DNA of 64,000 nt from Acidianus ambivalens (GTDB lineage Archaea; Thermoproteota; Thermoprotei_A; Sulfolobales; Sulfolobaceae): contig NZ_CP045482.1 of assembly GCF_009729015.1 (NCBI RefSeq), positions 1,050,001 through 1,114,000 of the forward strand. Reading direction: 5' to 3'. The notes beneath the pieces were generated by a model, which did no database searches, was not told the DNA's origin, and was given only the letters and a program-made list of their open reading frames with translations. Every line of letters begins with the position of its first letter. The first letter of the stretch is position 1. A program made the translations under genes and the position numbers. Below, piece after piece: positions 25,658-38,160 of the stretch.

Positions 25658-27357
25658 TACATATACGCCAAAGCCCTATATTTTGCCATAATTAATCCCT
25701 TTTCATAGCAGTTAAGTACGGAATTTGCTACTTTATTCCACCTAAAGTTTTCCTCAACTCTTTTTACGGCATTTTCTCTGACTACAGACCAAAGATGGAC
25801 ATTATCGGTCTTGTAAATATAGCTCTTGTTAAGATAACTCCTATCCTCGTTTTCATCTGCTAAGGATAAATAAATAGCAGTTTTAATTGCCGTAGCTAAG
25901 GATGATATACTCTCTGGTTCGACTAAAAATCCTGTTCCGTCCTTATTCCACCTTAAGTCTAGGATCGATTCAGTCAGACCGCCCACAGAATAAGCTATTA
26001 CTGGAGTTCCTACAGCCATTGCCTCAATAGCGTTAATACCAAAAGGTTCCCATCTAGAAGGAACTACAAATACTGATGCTACGTAATGCATTACCTTATA
26101 AATTTCTGGATTAATTCCATGAGAAATTAATAAGCGAACGTTGTCCCTAATTTCTGCAGACCTATCTATTATATCTTGTAATAAGCCGTAATCTCCAGTA
26201 GGAACACCAAAGACTATTAATCTAGCGTTCCAAATCTCATTGACTACATCTTTGAACGCTCTAAGGAGTAAGTCTATTCCTTTTTGATAAATTATTCTAC
26301 CAGTAAAGAGAACTAACGGACCATCTTGAAGCTCTTCAGTAGTCCAGTCATCTTTTATTCCTATCCTATGTCTATTATTCCATAACATGTTACCAGTAGT
26401 ATAATCTTCTGGAATTGCCTTTTGCAAGGAAATTAATTTATATGCAGATTTCCTTGCAACTTTCCTATCTGCAGTACCAAAGTACTTTATAGAGAGTGCG
26501 GAAGCTTCCTCAAGCTTCCAATCGGTTCCATTATAAGTTACACAGCTCTTATTTTCCATAAAATTCCCTATATAAGGAAAAACATCGTAATTTAAGTAAC
26601 TTTTACTAACTGTAGCTATTATATCCGCCTCATAAGCGCCAAACCTTTCTATCTTACCTTCACAATAATCCCATAAAACGCTAGTTTTGTATGCTATATG
26701 CTTTGCTACCATCCAAATATAATGATAATAATCTTCAAGACCTCCCCAATCTGGGGATGCGTAATGCCAAGGAGCACCTACTTTATTTAGTAAGTGTATT
26801 GTATACATTAGTGGTACGATAACTCTCCTTTGTTCAAACATTAATTTTGCCTTTACCCCAGCTAATACTGAATGCCAATCATTAACATGTATTATTGAAG
26901 GAACATCTTCTAAGCTCATGTTCTGAATTAAACCTTCTATAGCTCTAGCTAATAGTGCAGATTTTTCCATCGCGTAATCGTAAATTCCCCAAGAATCCAT
27001 TATTCTTCCAGTATCATAATCAAGGCCTTTAGCCAGCATTATTTTCATTCCGTCCAATTCACCTATTTCAAATCCCAACTTGTAAGGATAATGTGCACCA
27101 TTCATTCCTTTTCTAATGCCATAAATCGTCATTCCGGAATCCCTAAGTTTTAGTAAGCTCCTATAGTAGTCATTCATATGCCTTCCATGGCTTGGCATTA
27201 TGACAGCAACTTGTTTACCAAGTGATGCGAGCTCCTTTCCTAAGTTATATACTGCAGTGCCTAAACCACCCATGCTAGCTATTTTAGATAATTCAAAAGT
27301 AAGTAACCATATCTTTTCAATTTTATCTGGAATCCATAAAGACTCAATCCTTTTCAT
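25657..27357 (-). CDS. glgA: Glycogen synthase (GT5-type)
   Basis: Transfers glucose from a nucleotide sugar to the growing alpha-1,4-glucan. The 566-residue chain has the N-terminal MGGLGTAVYNLGKEL donor-site motif (K-x-G-G-L-type), HVNDWHS, an FTGRIIYQKGIDLLL motif opening the second Rossmann domain, and VPSRWEPFGINAIEAMAVGTPVI with the E-x7-E retaining signature. It is longer than bacterial GlgA. The start overlaps the GH57 gene by 14 bases. Confidence 0.92.
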   Translation of the reverse strand: MKRIESLWIPDKIEKIWLLTFELSKIASMGGLGTAVYNLGKELASLGKQVAVIMPSHGRHMNDYYRSLLKLRDSGMTIYGIRKGMNGAHYPYKLGFEIGELDGMKIMLAKGLDYDTGRIMDSWGIYDYAMEKSALLARAIEGLIQNMSLEDVPSIIHVNDWHSVLAGVKAKLMFEQRRVIVPLMYTIHLLNKVGAPWHYASPDWGGLEDYYHYIWMVAKHIAYKTSVLWDYCEGKIERFGAYEADIIATVSKSYLNYDVFPYIGNFMENKSCVTYNGTDWKLEEASALSIKYFGTADRKVARKSAYKLISLQKAIPEDYTTGNMLWNNRHRIGIKDDWTTEELQDGPLVLFTGRIIYQKGIDLLLRAFKDVVNEIWNARLIVFGVPTGDYGLLQDIIDRSAEIRDNVRLLISHGINPEIYKVMHYVASVFVVPSRWEPFGINAIEAMAVGTPVIAYSVGGLTESILDLRWNKDGTGFLVEPESISSLATAIKTAIYLSLADENEDRSYLNKSYIYKTDNVHLWSVVRENAVKRVEENFRWNKVANSVLNCYEKGLIMAKYRALAYM

Positions 27358-28684
27358 TTCCTAACCACTCCTTTAGATATTTCAAATGATCTTTCAAACT
27401 CTCATCTCTTTTAATTATCTCCTCGAATTCCTTTTTATTCCATGCTACAGAACTTCTTTTACCGTTTTTAATAAAGAAGAAAGGTTCATTATTTATGCCA
27501 AGTTTATGAAGCTCTTCATTGAGAAAAGCGTTTATTGCATAAAATTCATTTATAAATGCGTCAACAGGGGTAGAATAAGCGTTAAAGTAATTATGAACTT
27601 CTGCAGGGCCTCCTCCACCTGTAAATAAGTAATAATAATTATCACTAGTAGTAAAATACTTCCAAGCTTTCAAATAATCTCCTCCTAGTTCCTTTGATGG
27701 CATTTCAGCTCTCCTTACTGCCTCGTCATAAGCCCATTGCATTATATTACCTAACCAACTACTCTCATCCTTATTTATATCAGCCCAAGAGGAAGTTCCT
27801 TGTATGTCTATATCATAATAGGATTCATTTATTAATTCTCTGGGCAAAGCAAACTTTACTCCCCTCTTATTGAGCTCTCTTGGCAACCATCTGAGAAAAT
27901 CTAAAATTCCTGATTCTGGCCAATGATGTTCTCCAAAAGTTTCATAGTCAACAAATATTGTGACAACTTGACCAGGAGAATCCTTAACCCAATTTGCAAA
28001 TTTATCTGCAGTTAAAGGATATTGATCCCAATTCCTTGAGGAAAATCTAAACGCTACATCGTCGCTTAGCCTATAATTTCTAAAAAGGATAGTAAGTCCT
28101 TTTCTTCTATACACAAAATTAGTGCTTTTACCATTTAATGTACTCTCCTTGCCTTCCATTATTATTCCTTTATATCCTATCTCTTGTACCATATCTAATA
28201 TTTGAGGATTAGTTAAGAGTTCAGTATTCTCGAAAACTTGAGGCTCTTGTTTAAAATACTCCTTTATTATCTCTTTCTGCTCTCTAACTTGCTCTTTCCA
28301 CTCAGTCTTATCTTCCCATAAGGAAGTAACCGAGTGATAATAAGTTTGTCCTAAAAATTCTACCTTTTTTGTAGATGAAAGAATTTGGAAAAGTTCCAAT
28401 ACGTCTTTGCCCCATTTTTCAGCTTGTTCTATAAATGTACCAGAAAGTGAAAAGAAGAACTTTACTTCTCTACCTTCGTCTTCCGCATTCTCTATTTCTT
28501 CTAAGATTATTTTAGTAGCAGGAATGTAACACTTCCTCTTAACTCGATCAAAGATTTCCTTGTTTAATTCCATGTCGAAGAATCGCTCTAGTACATTACC
28601 TCTAAACCTAGGATTCCAGAACGCGTCCTTTCTGATCCTAAAAGGTTGGTGAACCTCAAAGCCAAGTATTATTTTGTCTACCAT
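27344..28684 (-). CDS. GH57-family glucanase (alpha-amylase-type)
   Basis: 446 residues with the GH57 conserved regions: HQPFRI near the N terminus, the probable nucleophile glutamate in FENTELL (about residue 190), and the acid/base aspartate in DYETFGEHHW (about 250). Members cut or transfer alpha-1,4/1,6-glucan chains. First gene of the minus-strand polyglucose operon; a role in making or trimming glycogen is likely. It diverges from the nucleotidyltransferase gene, leaving only 33 bp for both promoters. Confidence 0.85.
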   Translation of the reverse strand: MVDKIILGFEVHQPFRIRKDAFWNPRFRGNVLERFFDMELNKEIFDRVKRKCYIPATKIILEEIENAEDEGREVKFFFSLSGTFIEQAEKWGKDVLELFQILSSTKKVEFLGQTYYHSVTSLWEDKTEWKEQVREQKEIIKEYFKQEPQVFENTELLTNPQILDMVQEIGYKGIIMEGKESTLNGKSTNFVYRRKGLTILFRNYRLSDDVAFRFSSRNWDQYPLTADKFANWVKDSPGQVVTIFVDYETFGEHHWPESGILDFLRWLPRELNKRGVKFALPRELINESYYDIDIQGTSSWADINKDESSWLGNIMQWAYDEAVRRAEMPSKELGGDYLKAWKYFTTSDNYYYLFTGGGGPAEVHNYFNAYSTPVDAFINEFYAINAFLNEELHKLGINNEPFFFIKNGKRSSVAWNKKEFEEIIKRDESLKDHLKYLKEWLGNEKD

Positions 28685-28717
28685 AAATTCTTATACGGTG
28701 TACATAATAAAAATTAT
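28685..28717. promoter_or_regulatory. Compact divergent promoter between the two polyglucose operons
   Basis: Only 33 bp separate the GH57 start (minus strand) from the nucleotidyltransferase start (plus strand). A TTATAC element at 28691-28696 sits 22-27 bases before ATG 28718 and would serve the plus strand; promoter elements for the minus strand must extend into the facing gene's 5' region or overlap. The two operons are therefore likely co-regulated. Confidence 0.45.
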
Positions 28718-29962
28718 ATGGAATGGAAGATTGAAGATGTTAAAGTCATTATTCCAATAGGTGGAGAGGCAACAAGATTAAGGCCTTTAACCATAGAAAC
28801 ATCAAAGGCTACAGTAAGATTACTTAACAGACCTTTAATAGAATTTTCCATTTACGAATTAGCAAAACAAGGAATAAAAGAATTCATATTTGGAGTTAGA
28901 GGTTACGTAAATTATAGATCTTTATTTGACACATTTAAGGAGGGAATAGGTTTTTCTGCTAGGTATAAAATAAAGCCAAGAGTACACTTCAAATATCAGC
29001 CAAGAGTTGATAGCGTAGGAAACGCTGACAGTGTAAGGATTAATATGGAGTATTATAGGATAAATGATATTACGTTAATAATTCAGGGAGACAATATTTT
29101 TAGATTAGATGTTAAAAAATTAATTAATTATCATTTAGAGAAAAAAGCTATGATGACGATTGTATTAAAGAAATGGGATAATGTAGAGGAATTTGGAGTA
29201 GCAGATGTTGATAATGACCTTAGAATAAAAAGATTCGTAGAGAAACCTAAAAAAGAGGAAGCGCCGTCAAATCTAATTAACACTGGAATTTATGTACTTT
29301 CTCCAGATATTAAAAAAGTCTTTGAAAGCGAAGACGTAATAAAAATGAGAGAAGAGGGTAAGATGGATTTCGGAAAAGATATTATACCTTACTTGATAAA
29401 TCACGATTATCCAGTTTACGGATACATAACAGAGGACATCTGGTTTGACGTTGGCACTCCGGATAGATATTTAGATGCAATGCAAACTTTGTTGGCAACA
29501 TTACCAGAAAATGAAATAGGAGGTAAAAGAATAGATGAAGATAAAAGAATCTTTGTCCAAGGGACTTCTCCAGATTCAATAAGGAGAAGGAATATAATAA
29601 TTTCAAAATACAAGAAAGGTAAAATAAAAGTTGAGGGTAATGCTTTAATAGGTAGGCATTGCCAGATAGGTAATGGTATCTATATAGAGAACTCAGTAAT
29701 AGATAACTTTACTATAGTTAAGAATAATGTAAAAATCGTAAAAAGCTCAATAATGGATAGAGTTTATTTAGGAGACAACGTTGAGATACAGAATTCAATA
29801 ATAGGTAGGCATGTAGAAATTAAGGACGGAGTTAAAATAATAAATAGCGTAATAGCTGATGACGTTACTATAGGAGAAAACTCTGAAATAGTTAACTCTA
29901 GAATTTACCCCCACAGAGTTATAAACTCTGGGAGCAAACTTCATGATACGATACTAACGTGA
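28718..29962 (+). CDS. Sugar-phosphate nucleotidyltransferase with beta-helix tail
   Basis: 414 residues from ATG 28718; the frame is open back to 28646 but that would run into the GH57 gene. The N-terminal domain has the NTP-binding PIGGEATRLRPLT (usually GGxGTRLRP), the IQGDNIF metal site and VEKPKKEEAP. The last ~130 residues form hexapeptide repeats of a left-handed beta-helix. This domain pair is typical of GlgC/mannose-1-phosphate guanylyltransferase-like enzymes; next to glucan genes it probably supplies the sugar nucleotide for glycogen synthase. Base specificity is unknown. Confidence 0.85.
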   Translation: MEWKIEDVKVIIPIGGEATRLRPLTIETSKATVRLLNRPLIEFSIYELAKQGIKEFIFGVRGYVNYRSLFDTFKEGIGFSARYKIKPRVHFKYQPRVDSVGNADSVRINMEYYRINDITLIIQGDNIFRLDVKKLINYHLEKKAMMTIVLKKWDNVEEFGVADVDNDLRIKRFVEKPKKEEAPSNLINTGIYVLSPDIKKVFESEDVIKMREEGKMDFGKDIIPYLINHDYPVYGYITEDIWFDVGTPDRYLDAMQTLLATLPENEIGGKRIDEDKRIFVQGTSPDSIRRRNIIISKYKKGKIKVEGNALIGRHCQIGNGIYIENSVIDNFTIVKNNVKIVKSSIMDRVYLGDNVEIQNSIIGRHVEIKDGVKIINSVIADDVTIGENSEIVNSRIYPHRVINSGSKLHDTILT

Positions 29963-29967
29963 GATAA

Positions 29968-31833
29968 ATGAGATATGCAAGCATAGGCAATGGAAGGTTA
30001 TTAGTGAATCTGGATGAGTTTGGTAGAATAGTAGATTTCTATTTTCCCTATATTGGAATGGAAAATCAGACCGCCGGTACCCCAATTAGGTATTCCTTTT
30101 GGGTTGACAATAAAGCTATTCTTGATACTGACTTAATTACGTCGTTAAGTTATTTAGATGATAGTAATATAATACAAATTGAATCTAAAAAGGATTGGCT
30201 AAGTATTTCGTCCTTTGCATTTATTGACCCAGATTCTCCAACGTATTATTTAATAATGAAAATCCTAAATAATAGCGGAGAAAATAAGAGGATAAAAATA
30301 TTTTTCACTCATGATTTTAATATCTATTCAAATCCTTTTGGAGATACCGCATTCTTTGATCCATATACTTCTTCAATAATACACTACAAATCCAAGAGAT
30401 ATATTGGAATAAAATTACTTTCTGCAGGAACATTTGACGTTGAATATAATACAACAAAAGGAAATCCCTTGGACGACATTTATGACGGAAAATTAGATCA
30501 AAATCCCATAGCCCACGGAAATGTACAATCGTCTATAGGCATGGAAATAAAAGTTAACTCTTCATCCTCTTCTAAAATATATTATGTAATAACTGCGGAG
30601 AGAAACCTCGATGATTTAAGGAAAAAGTTAACAAAATTGAACACTGCAGAGATAGAATCCGATTTCGTTTCAACTTATATGTTTTGGAAGAGCTGGGTTA
30701 ATAAAGGCAGTAAAGAAAGAAATTCCTTGAATAAATTATACAATGTAAGCCTCTTTGTAATTAAGAATCACATGGATATTAATGGTTCTTTCATTGCATC
30801 TTCAGATTTTTCGTTCGTAAATCTTTATGGAGATTCTTATCAATATTGTTGGCCAAGAGACTGTGCATATGCTGCTTACGCTTTAGATATCTCAGGCTAT
30901 GGGGAATTAGCTGTTAGGCATTTTAATTTCATAAAAGATTTAGTTAGCCCAGAAGGTTTTCTTTACCACAAATACAATCCGAATAAAACATTAGCCAGTT
31001 CTTGGCATCCTTGGATATATAGAGGAAAAGGAATTTATCCAATTCAGGAAGATGAGACTGCATTAGAAATTTGGGCAATAGGAAGTCATTATGAAAGATA
31101 TAAAGATTTAGACGAATTAAGCGAAATTTATAAAAAATTTGTAAAGCCTGGACTTCACTTTATTATGGACTTCATGGAAGACGGTTTACCTAAGTACTCC
31201 TTTGACTTATGGGAAGAGAGGTACGGAATACACATCTATACTGTAGCTACAGTATATGGAGCACTAACTAAGGGATCTATATTAGCTGAAGGAATGGGCG
31301 ACGAGACATTAGCAGAAGACTCTATGGAAGTGGCAAAAACATTAAAGGACGAAGTTAAAAAACGCATGGTTTATAATGGCAGATTTGTTAGAAGAATAGA
31401 TGAGAACGGGAATAAAGATCTAACTATAGACGCAAGTATGTATGCTCCATACTTCTTCGGCATGTTCGATCCGGCCGATGAAGTTGTGCAAAATACCATG
31501 GAGTTAATAGCTCAGAAATTAAATGTAAGCAATGGAATAATAAGATATGAAAACGATTATTATCAACGTAGAAAGCAACTACCAAATCCTTGGATAATAA
31601 CCACTTTATGGTTAGCAGAATATTACATAGATACTGGTAAAATATCTGAAGCGGAAAAGTTAATAAACTGGGTAATAAATAGAGCAACAAAATCCGGGCT
31701 TTTACCAGAGCAGGTAGATCCAGAAACTTTCGAATCAGTATCAGTAATTCCTCTAGTATGGTCTCATGCTGAGTATATAATTGCTTTAAATAAATATGAA
31801 AGCATAAAGAAAAAAGAGTATGATAAACCCTGA
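29968..31833 (+). CDS. Glucoamylase (GH15)
   Basis: Releases beta-D-glucose from the ends of alpha-glucans. The 621-residue protein has an N-terminal beta-sandwich domain and an (alpha/alpha)6 barrel with the GH15 motifs QYCWPRDCAYAAYALD, a central FDLWEERYGIH with the proposed acid glutamate, and LLPEQVDPETFESVSV carrying the base glutamate. No signal peptide, so it works inside the cell on stored polyglucose. Second gene of the plus-strand operon, five bases after the nucleotidyltransferase. Confidence 0.93.
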   Translation: MRYASIGNGRLLVNLDEFGRIVDFYFPYIGMENQTAGTPIRYSFWVDNKAILDTDLITSLSYLDDSNIIQIESKKDWLSISSFAFIDPDSPTYYLIMKILNNSGENKRIKIFFTHDFNIYSNPFGDTAFFDPYTSSIIHYKSKRYIGIKLLSAGTFDVEYNTTKGNPLDDIYDGKLDQNPIAHGNVQSSIGMEIKVNSSSSSKIYYVITAERNLDDLRKKLTKLNTAEIESDFVSTYMFWKSWVNKGSKERNSLNKLYNVSLFVIKNHMDINGSFIASSDFSFVNLYGDSYQYCWPRDCAYAAYALDISGYGELAVRHFNFIKDLVSPEGFLYHKYNPNKTLASSWHPWIYRGKGIYPIQEDETALEIWAIGSHYERYKDLDELSEIYKKFVKPGLHFIMDFMEDGLPKYSFDLWEERYGIHIYTVATVYGALTKGSILAEGMGDETLAEDSMEVAKTLKDEVKKRMVYNGRFVRRIDENGNKDLTIDASMYAPYFFGMFDPADEVVQNTMELIAQKLNVSNGIIRYENDYYQRRKQLPNPWIITTLWLAEYYIDTGKISEAEKLINWVINRATKSGLLPEQVDPETFESVSVIPLVWSHAEYIIALNKYESIKKKEYDKP

Positions 31834-33655
31834 GGAATGCGAAGATAGAGAATGGATAATACCTACTGGTACTGGAGGTTATTCTTCATCAACTATTTGC
31901 GGAATTAACTCTAGAACTTATCACGGATATTTAATAGTGCCTAAAAATCCTCCTCACTTTAGACACTTAGTTCTTTCAAAATTTGAGGATTTCTTTATTC
32001 AAAACGGAATTGAGTACCCTATTTCCACAAATAGATACAATTTTCAAGTATACTATCCAGAAGGGTATAAATTTCTTAATAGATTCATATTGGGCTCAAA
32101 CTTTGTAGTTTGGGAGTATAACTTTGAAAATTCTTTAGTTAGGAAAACTCTAGTCGTAAATAAAGGGACTAATTCCGTTACAATAACATATGAGAGCGAT
32201 AAAGGATTATTTAAAATCTGTCCTTTAATAACGTACAGAAGCCACCACGTAGCGTTAAAGGAAAGGCCAGGTTTCTTTGACTTTCAAACTAAAGGAGACA
32301 CAATTGTTGTCACTTTAAATGATAATAAAATTCTCAATTTTAAAATAGAGGGAGAATTTAACATAGAAAATACAGGTTACTGGTATTATAACTTCTTTTA
32401 TAAACTAGATTATGAAAGAGGATCCAATTACCTTGAGGATCTGTATAATCCATTCTGTATAATCACTAAAAATAACGAAATCACAATAACGGCTTATGTA
32501 GATAGCTTCGTAAAATCCACAAAAATTCATTTAAGAAAAGATGTGCTTCAGATGTTATCCTCAGCAGGAAGAGATTTTGTAGTTAAAGGAAAAGATGGCT
32601 GGGCAATTATAGCTGGTTACCATTGGTTTGACGAATGGGGAAGAGATTCCTTCATCTCAATGGAAGGCTTAGTTTTACTTAACGGCGAATATAGCATAGC
32701 TAAGGATATAATATCTAGATATTTAGAATATGAAGAAAGAGGATTTTTACCTAACGGTTTCCTGCATAATGGAGAGCCAATTTATAAAGGAGTAGATGTT
32801 TCACTATGGGCAATAAATGCTATTTATAAATACTATGTATATTCTCGAGATTTAGATTTCATAAAAAAGATATTTCCAAAGCTAATAGAAATTATAGATT
32901 GGTACTGGAAAGGTAACGGAATAGTGGAAACAATTAACGGCTTACTCTTTCATACGGGCTCGCCTAGAACCTGGATGGATGCAGAATTCGACACAACAGT
33001 AGTTACGCCTAGAGAAGGCGCTGCTGTAGAAATTAACGCTTTATGGTATAATGCACTAAAAATTATGGATTTCCTTTCTAAAGAATTAAAAATAAATTCG
33101 GATGAATTTGAGATAAAAGCAGAAAAAGTTAAGGCTCAATTTATAGAAAAATTTGTATCTCCTTGGGGATTATATGATTATTTAAATCCAGATTTAACTC
33201 CAGATACCTCTATAAGACCAAATCAGTTATTCGCATTTTCACTACCATTTAATGTAGTAGATGAAAACATAGGAAAAAGAATAGTAAATACAGTAGAGAA
33301 AGAACTCTTAAGGCCTTACGGCTTAAGTACGTTATCTAAGAGTGACAAAAAATACATTCCATTCTATAGAGGAGATAGAAGAAGCAGAGATCTTGCTTAT
33401 CATAATGGACCAATATGGCCATGGCTAATAGGCTCATATATAGATGCAAAGATAAAATTAGAAAGAGGAAATATAATAGGAATCAAGAAGTTGATAAATT
33501 ATTTACAGCCATTAATCAACGTTGCTATGGAAAATAATGGATATATTCCGGAACTCTTTGAAGATATACCGCCGTATAAATGGGGTGGATGCATAGCCCA
33601 GGCATGGAGTGTGGCAGAAGTATTTAGGTCATTAAATAATATAATCTCATCCTAA
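31820..33655 (+). CDS. Archaeal-type glycogen debranching enzyme (amylo-1,6-glucosidase, GDE)
   Basis: 611 residues. The N-terminal domain begins with the typical EWIIPTGTGGYSSSTICGINSRTYHGYL stretch of archaeal/bacterial GDE-family proteins, and the C-terminal (alpha/alpha)6 domain carries GYHWFDEWGRDSFISMEGL and GSPRTWMDAEFD. It removes alpha-1,6 branches of stored glycogen. Its ATG overlaps the glucoamylase end by 14 bases, completing a breakdown operon that faces the synthesis operon. Confidence 0.92.
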   Translation: MINPEECEDREWIIPTGTGGYSSSTICGINSRTYHGYLIVPKNPPHFRHLVLSKFEDFFIQNGIEYPISTNRYNFQVYYPEGYKFLNRFILGSNFVVWEYNFENSLVRKTLVVNKGTNSVTITYESDKGLFKICPLITYRSHHVALKERPGFFDFQTKGDTIVVTLNDNKILNFKIEGEFNIENTGYWYYNFFYKLDYERGSNYLEDLYNPFCIITKNNEITITAYVDSFVKSTKIHLRKDVLQMLSSAGRDFVVKGKDGWAIIAGYHWFDEWGRDSFISMEGLVLLNGEYSIAKDIISRYLEYEERGFLPNGFLHNGEPIYKGVDVSLWAINAIYKYYVYSRDLDFIKKIFPKLIEIIDWYWKGNGIVETINGLLFHTGSPRTWMDAEFDTTVVTPREGAAVEINALWYNALKIMDFLSKELKINSDEFEIKAEKVKAQFIEKFVSPWGLYDYLNPDLTPDTSIRPNQLFAFSLPFNVVDENIGKRIVNTVEKELLRPYGLSTLSKSDKKYIPFYRGDRRSRDLAYHNGPIWPWLIGSYIDAKIKLERGNIIGIKKLINYLQPLINVAMENNGYIPELFEDIPPYKWGGCIAQAWSVAEVFRSLNNIISS

Positions 33656-33707
33656 GTGAAAAATGCAGATCCTTTATACTCCTTATAAATAGATTTACAA
33701 GAAAAAT

Positions 33708-35132
<1,425 letters not shown>

Positions 35133-35154
35133 CTACTTATACTATTTAAAAAAT

Positions 35155-36321
35155 TTAAGCATATTTGTAGAATCCTTCTCCAGATTTTTTACCTACCTTA
35201 CCTTCTTTAACCATCTTAACTAGCAAATCTTGAGGTTTATACGCAGAATAACCCTTGTTATATATATCCTCCAAATTTCTTAGGACGTTATCAATACCTA
35301 ATTCGTCTGCAATTTCTAATAAACCTTTAGGAAAATTATATCCATATTTCATTACGTCATCAACTTCGCTAGGCTTAACTATATTATTTTCAACAAGCCA
35401 AGCCGCTTCATTAACTGCTAGAGAGAGTAATCTAGCAGGATCTACTTTTGACGTAGCAGGTAACTTTACCTTTGAATATTTATTACCAGGATACTCGTAA
35501 AATCCCTTACCAGACTTGACTCCTAGCTCTTTTCTCGCAACTTTTTCCTTAAATAATTTACACGGCACATCAGAAGTACCTCTTTTTACTATGTTTTCCC
35601 AAAGATCTACATCTATATCCAACCCAACGTAATCTGAAAGCTCAAAGATACCCATGGGAAGGCCTATTTTATTCCTAGCACAACTATCTACTTCTTCTAT
35701 ACTAGCCTCTCCGCTTTCGACTTCTCTACAAGCTTCCTGCATAAGTCTAAGGAATATTCTATTACCTATAAAGCCAGGAACTTCTATCCTAAGCTTTACG
35801 GGAACTTTTCCTAAGCTTCTTGCCAACTCTACAGTTTTGTTTGCCGTATCCTCTGAAGTATATTTAGACGGAATTACTTCAACTAATTTCATTATTTGAG
35901 GAGGATTAAAAAAGTGCATTCCTATAACCTTATCTTTTCTTGAAGTGAATTCTGCAATTTCAGAAATCGGTATTGAGCTAGTATTAGTAGCAAGTATTGC
36001 TTCCTTAGGAGCTATTTCGTCCAAACTTTGAAAAACTTTCCTCTTTAAGTCTAGGATTTCTGGAACAGCTTCAATAGCAAAATCTATATCCTTTGCTACG
36101 TCATAAGAAGTCGACATTTCAATTCTGGAAAGGATTACTGATGGATCCTCCTTAACGGTACCTTTCTCATAAAATTTTCTTAAAGACTCCTCCATTCTTT
36201 GCTTAGCTCTATTTAATATATCCCAAGAAATGTCAATTAATTTAACTTGGTGCCCATATATTGCCAAAACTTCAGCTATTCCATGACCCATAGTTCCAGA
36301 TCCAACTACAGCAAATTTCAT
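35155..36321 (-). CDS. 3-hydroxyacyl-CoA dehydrogenase
   Basis: 388 residues: NAD-binding VVGSGTMGHGIAEVLA (4-19), the catalytic region MHFFNPPQIMKLVEVI with its histidine, and VPGFIGNRIF, followed by a C-terminal domain that is duplicated (two GKKSGEGFY/GVKSGKGFYEY ends), unlike the usual ~290-residue single form. It oxidises (S)-3-hydroxyacyl-CoA, in beta-oxidation or in the 4-hydroxybutyrate half of the autotrophic cycle. It leads the operon with the acyl-CoA ligase and is divergent from the alcohol dehydrogenase. Confidence 0.88.
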   Translation of the reverse strand: MKFAVVGSGTMGHGIAEVLAIYGHQVKLIDISWDILNRAKQRMEESLRKFYEKGTVKEDPSVILSRIEMSTSYDVAKDIDFAIEAVPEILDLKRKVFQSLDEIAPKEAILATNTSSIPISEIAEFTSRKDKVIGMHFFNPPQIMKLVEVIPSKYTSEDTANKTVELARSLGKVPVKLRIEVPGFIGNRIFLRLMQEACREVESGEASIEEVDSCARNKIGLPMGIFELSDYVGLDIDVDLWENIVKRGTSDVPCKLFKEKVARKELGVKSGKGFYEYPGNKYSKVKLPATSKVDPARLLSLAVNEAAWLVENNIVKPSEVDDVMKYGYNFPKGLLEIADELGIDNVLRNLEDIYNKGYSAYKPQDLLVKMVKEGKVGKKSGEGFYKYA

Positions 36322-36379
36322 GACTTTACTAATAACAGAGAAGTTTATAAGGTTTAAATTCCATTAAATAATTTATACC

Positions 36380-37468
<1,089 letters not shown>

Positions 37469-37858
37469 TCACCAAAAGCTAGCGTCAGTGGTTATTAAAC
37501 CTAGAGAACGAGCAACGTCCCTTAAAGATATTACGCCAATTATTTTTCCGCCTTCAGTAACTACTAAATGCCTTATTTTATTATTAGTCATTAAAAGAGC
37601 TGCATCCCCAACTTCAGTACTTGCATCTGCAGTAATTAGATTAGTCGACATAACCTTACTTGCTGGAGTTTCTAAAGGGTAATCGTCAGCTATTGCTTGT
37701 ATTATATCCCTCTCTGTTATTATTCCCTTAGGAGTATCTCCATCAACAACTAGTAAAGAACCTACGTTTTCTTTCCTCATCAGCTTTGCACAGTCTTTAA
37801 GAGAAGCAGAAGAAGAAATAGTAACAGGAGGTCTAGTAATTAATTCTTTGATTGACAT
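37469..37858 (-). CDS. Two-CBS-domain protein
   Basis: 129 residues made of two CBS domains (about 1-60 and 66-125), with the adenosyl-ligand motif GIITERDIIQAI in the first and GVISLRDVARSL in the second. Such proteins sense AMP, ATP or SAM as dimers; no effector domain is fused. Stop lies directly against the convergent alcohol dehydrogenase stop. Confidence 0.85.
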   Translation of the reverse strand: MSIKELITRPPVTISSSASLKDCAKLMRKENVGSLLVVDGDTPKGIITERDIIQAIADDYPLETPASKVMSTNLITADASTEVGDAALLMTNNKIRHLVVTEGGKIIGVISLRDVARSLGLITTDASFW

Positions 37859-37890
37859 CTATTAAATTCTCGAACAGAAGTAAAAAAGAG

Positions 37891-38118
37891 TTACTGGTTG
37901 TTTTCGCCAATAACCTCCTTAAATACTTTCTCTGATGTATAAAAAACGTCAACTCCTTCTTCACCTCTTTCAACAAACGTTATTTCCTCTAGGCCAGAGG
38001 GAGACTTAATCATGAAAGACACAACTTTGCCCGCAATAAAAGGAAAAACTTCGTGGTTTTCTTTTAATTTCCTAACCCTTTCTATTGCATCTAACAAACT
38101 AATGTTTAACTTCTGCAT
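37891..38118 (-). CDS. Small protein, hypothetical
   Basis: 75 residues, soluble, alpha/beta: an N-terminal helix (SLLDAIERVRKLKENHE), then short strands (KVVSFMIKSPSGLEEITFVE). It lies upstream of the CBS gene by 32 bp on the same strand. No family recognised. Confidence 0.5.
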   Translation of the reverse strand: MQKLNISLLDAIERVRKLKENHEVFPFIAGKVVSFMIKSPSGLEEITFVERGEEGVDVFYTSEKVFKEVIGENNQ

Positions 38119-38160
38119 GTATTAAATGCAAAAATAATAAAAAAGAGACATAGGCGAAAA

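Noticed and set aside
28646..28717. Longer start for the nucleotidyltransferase
   Set aside because: It would extend into the GH57 gene's coding start; the family N terminus begins right after ATG 28718.
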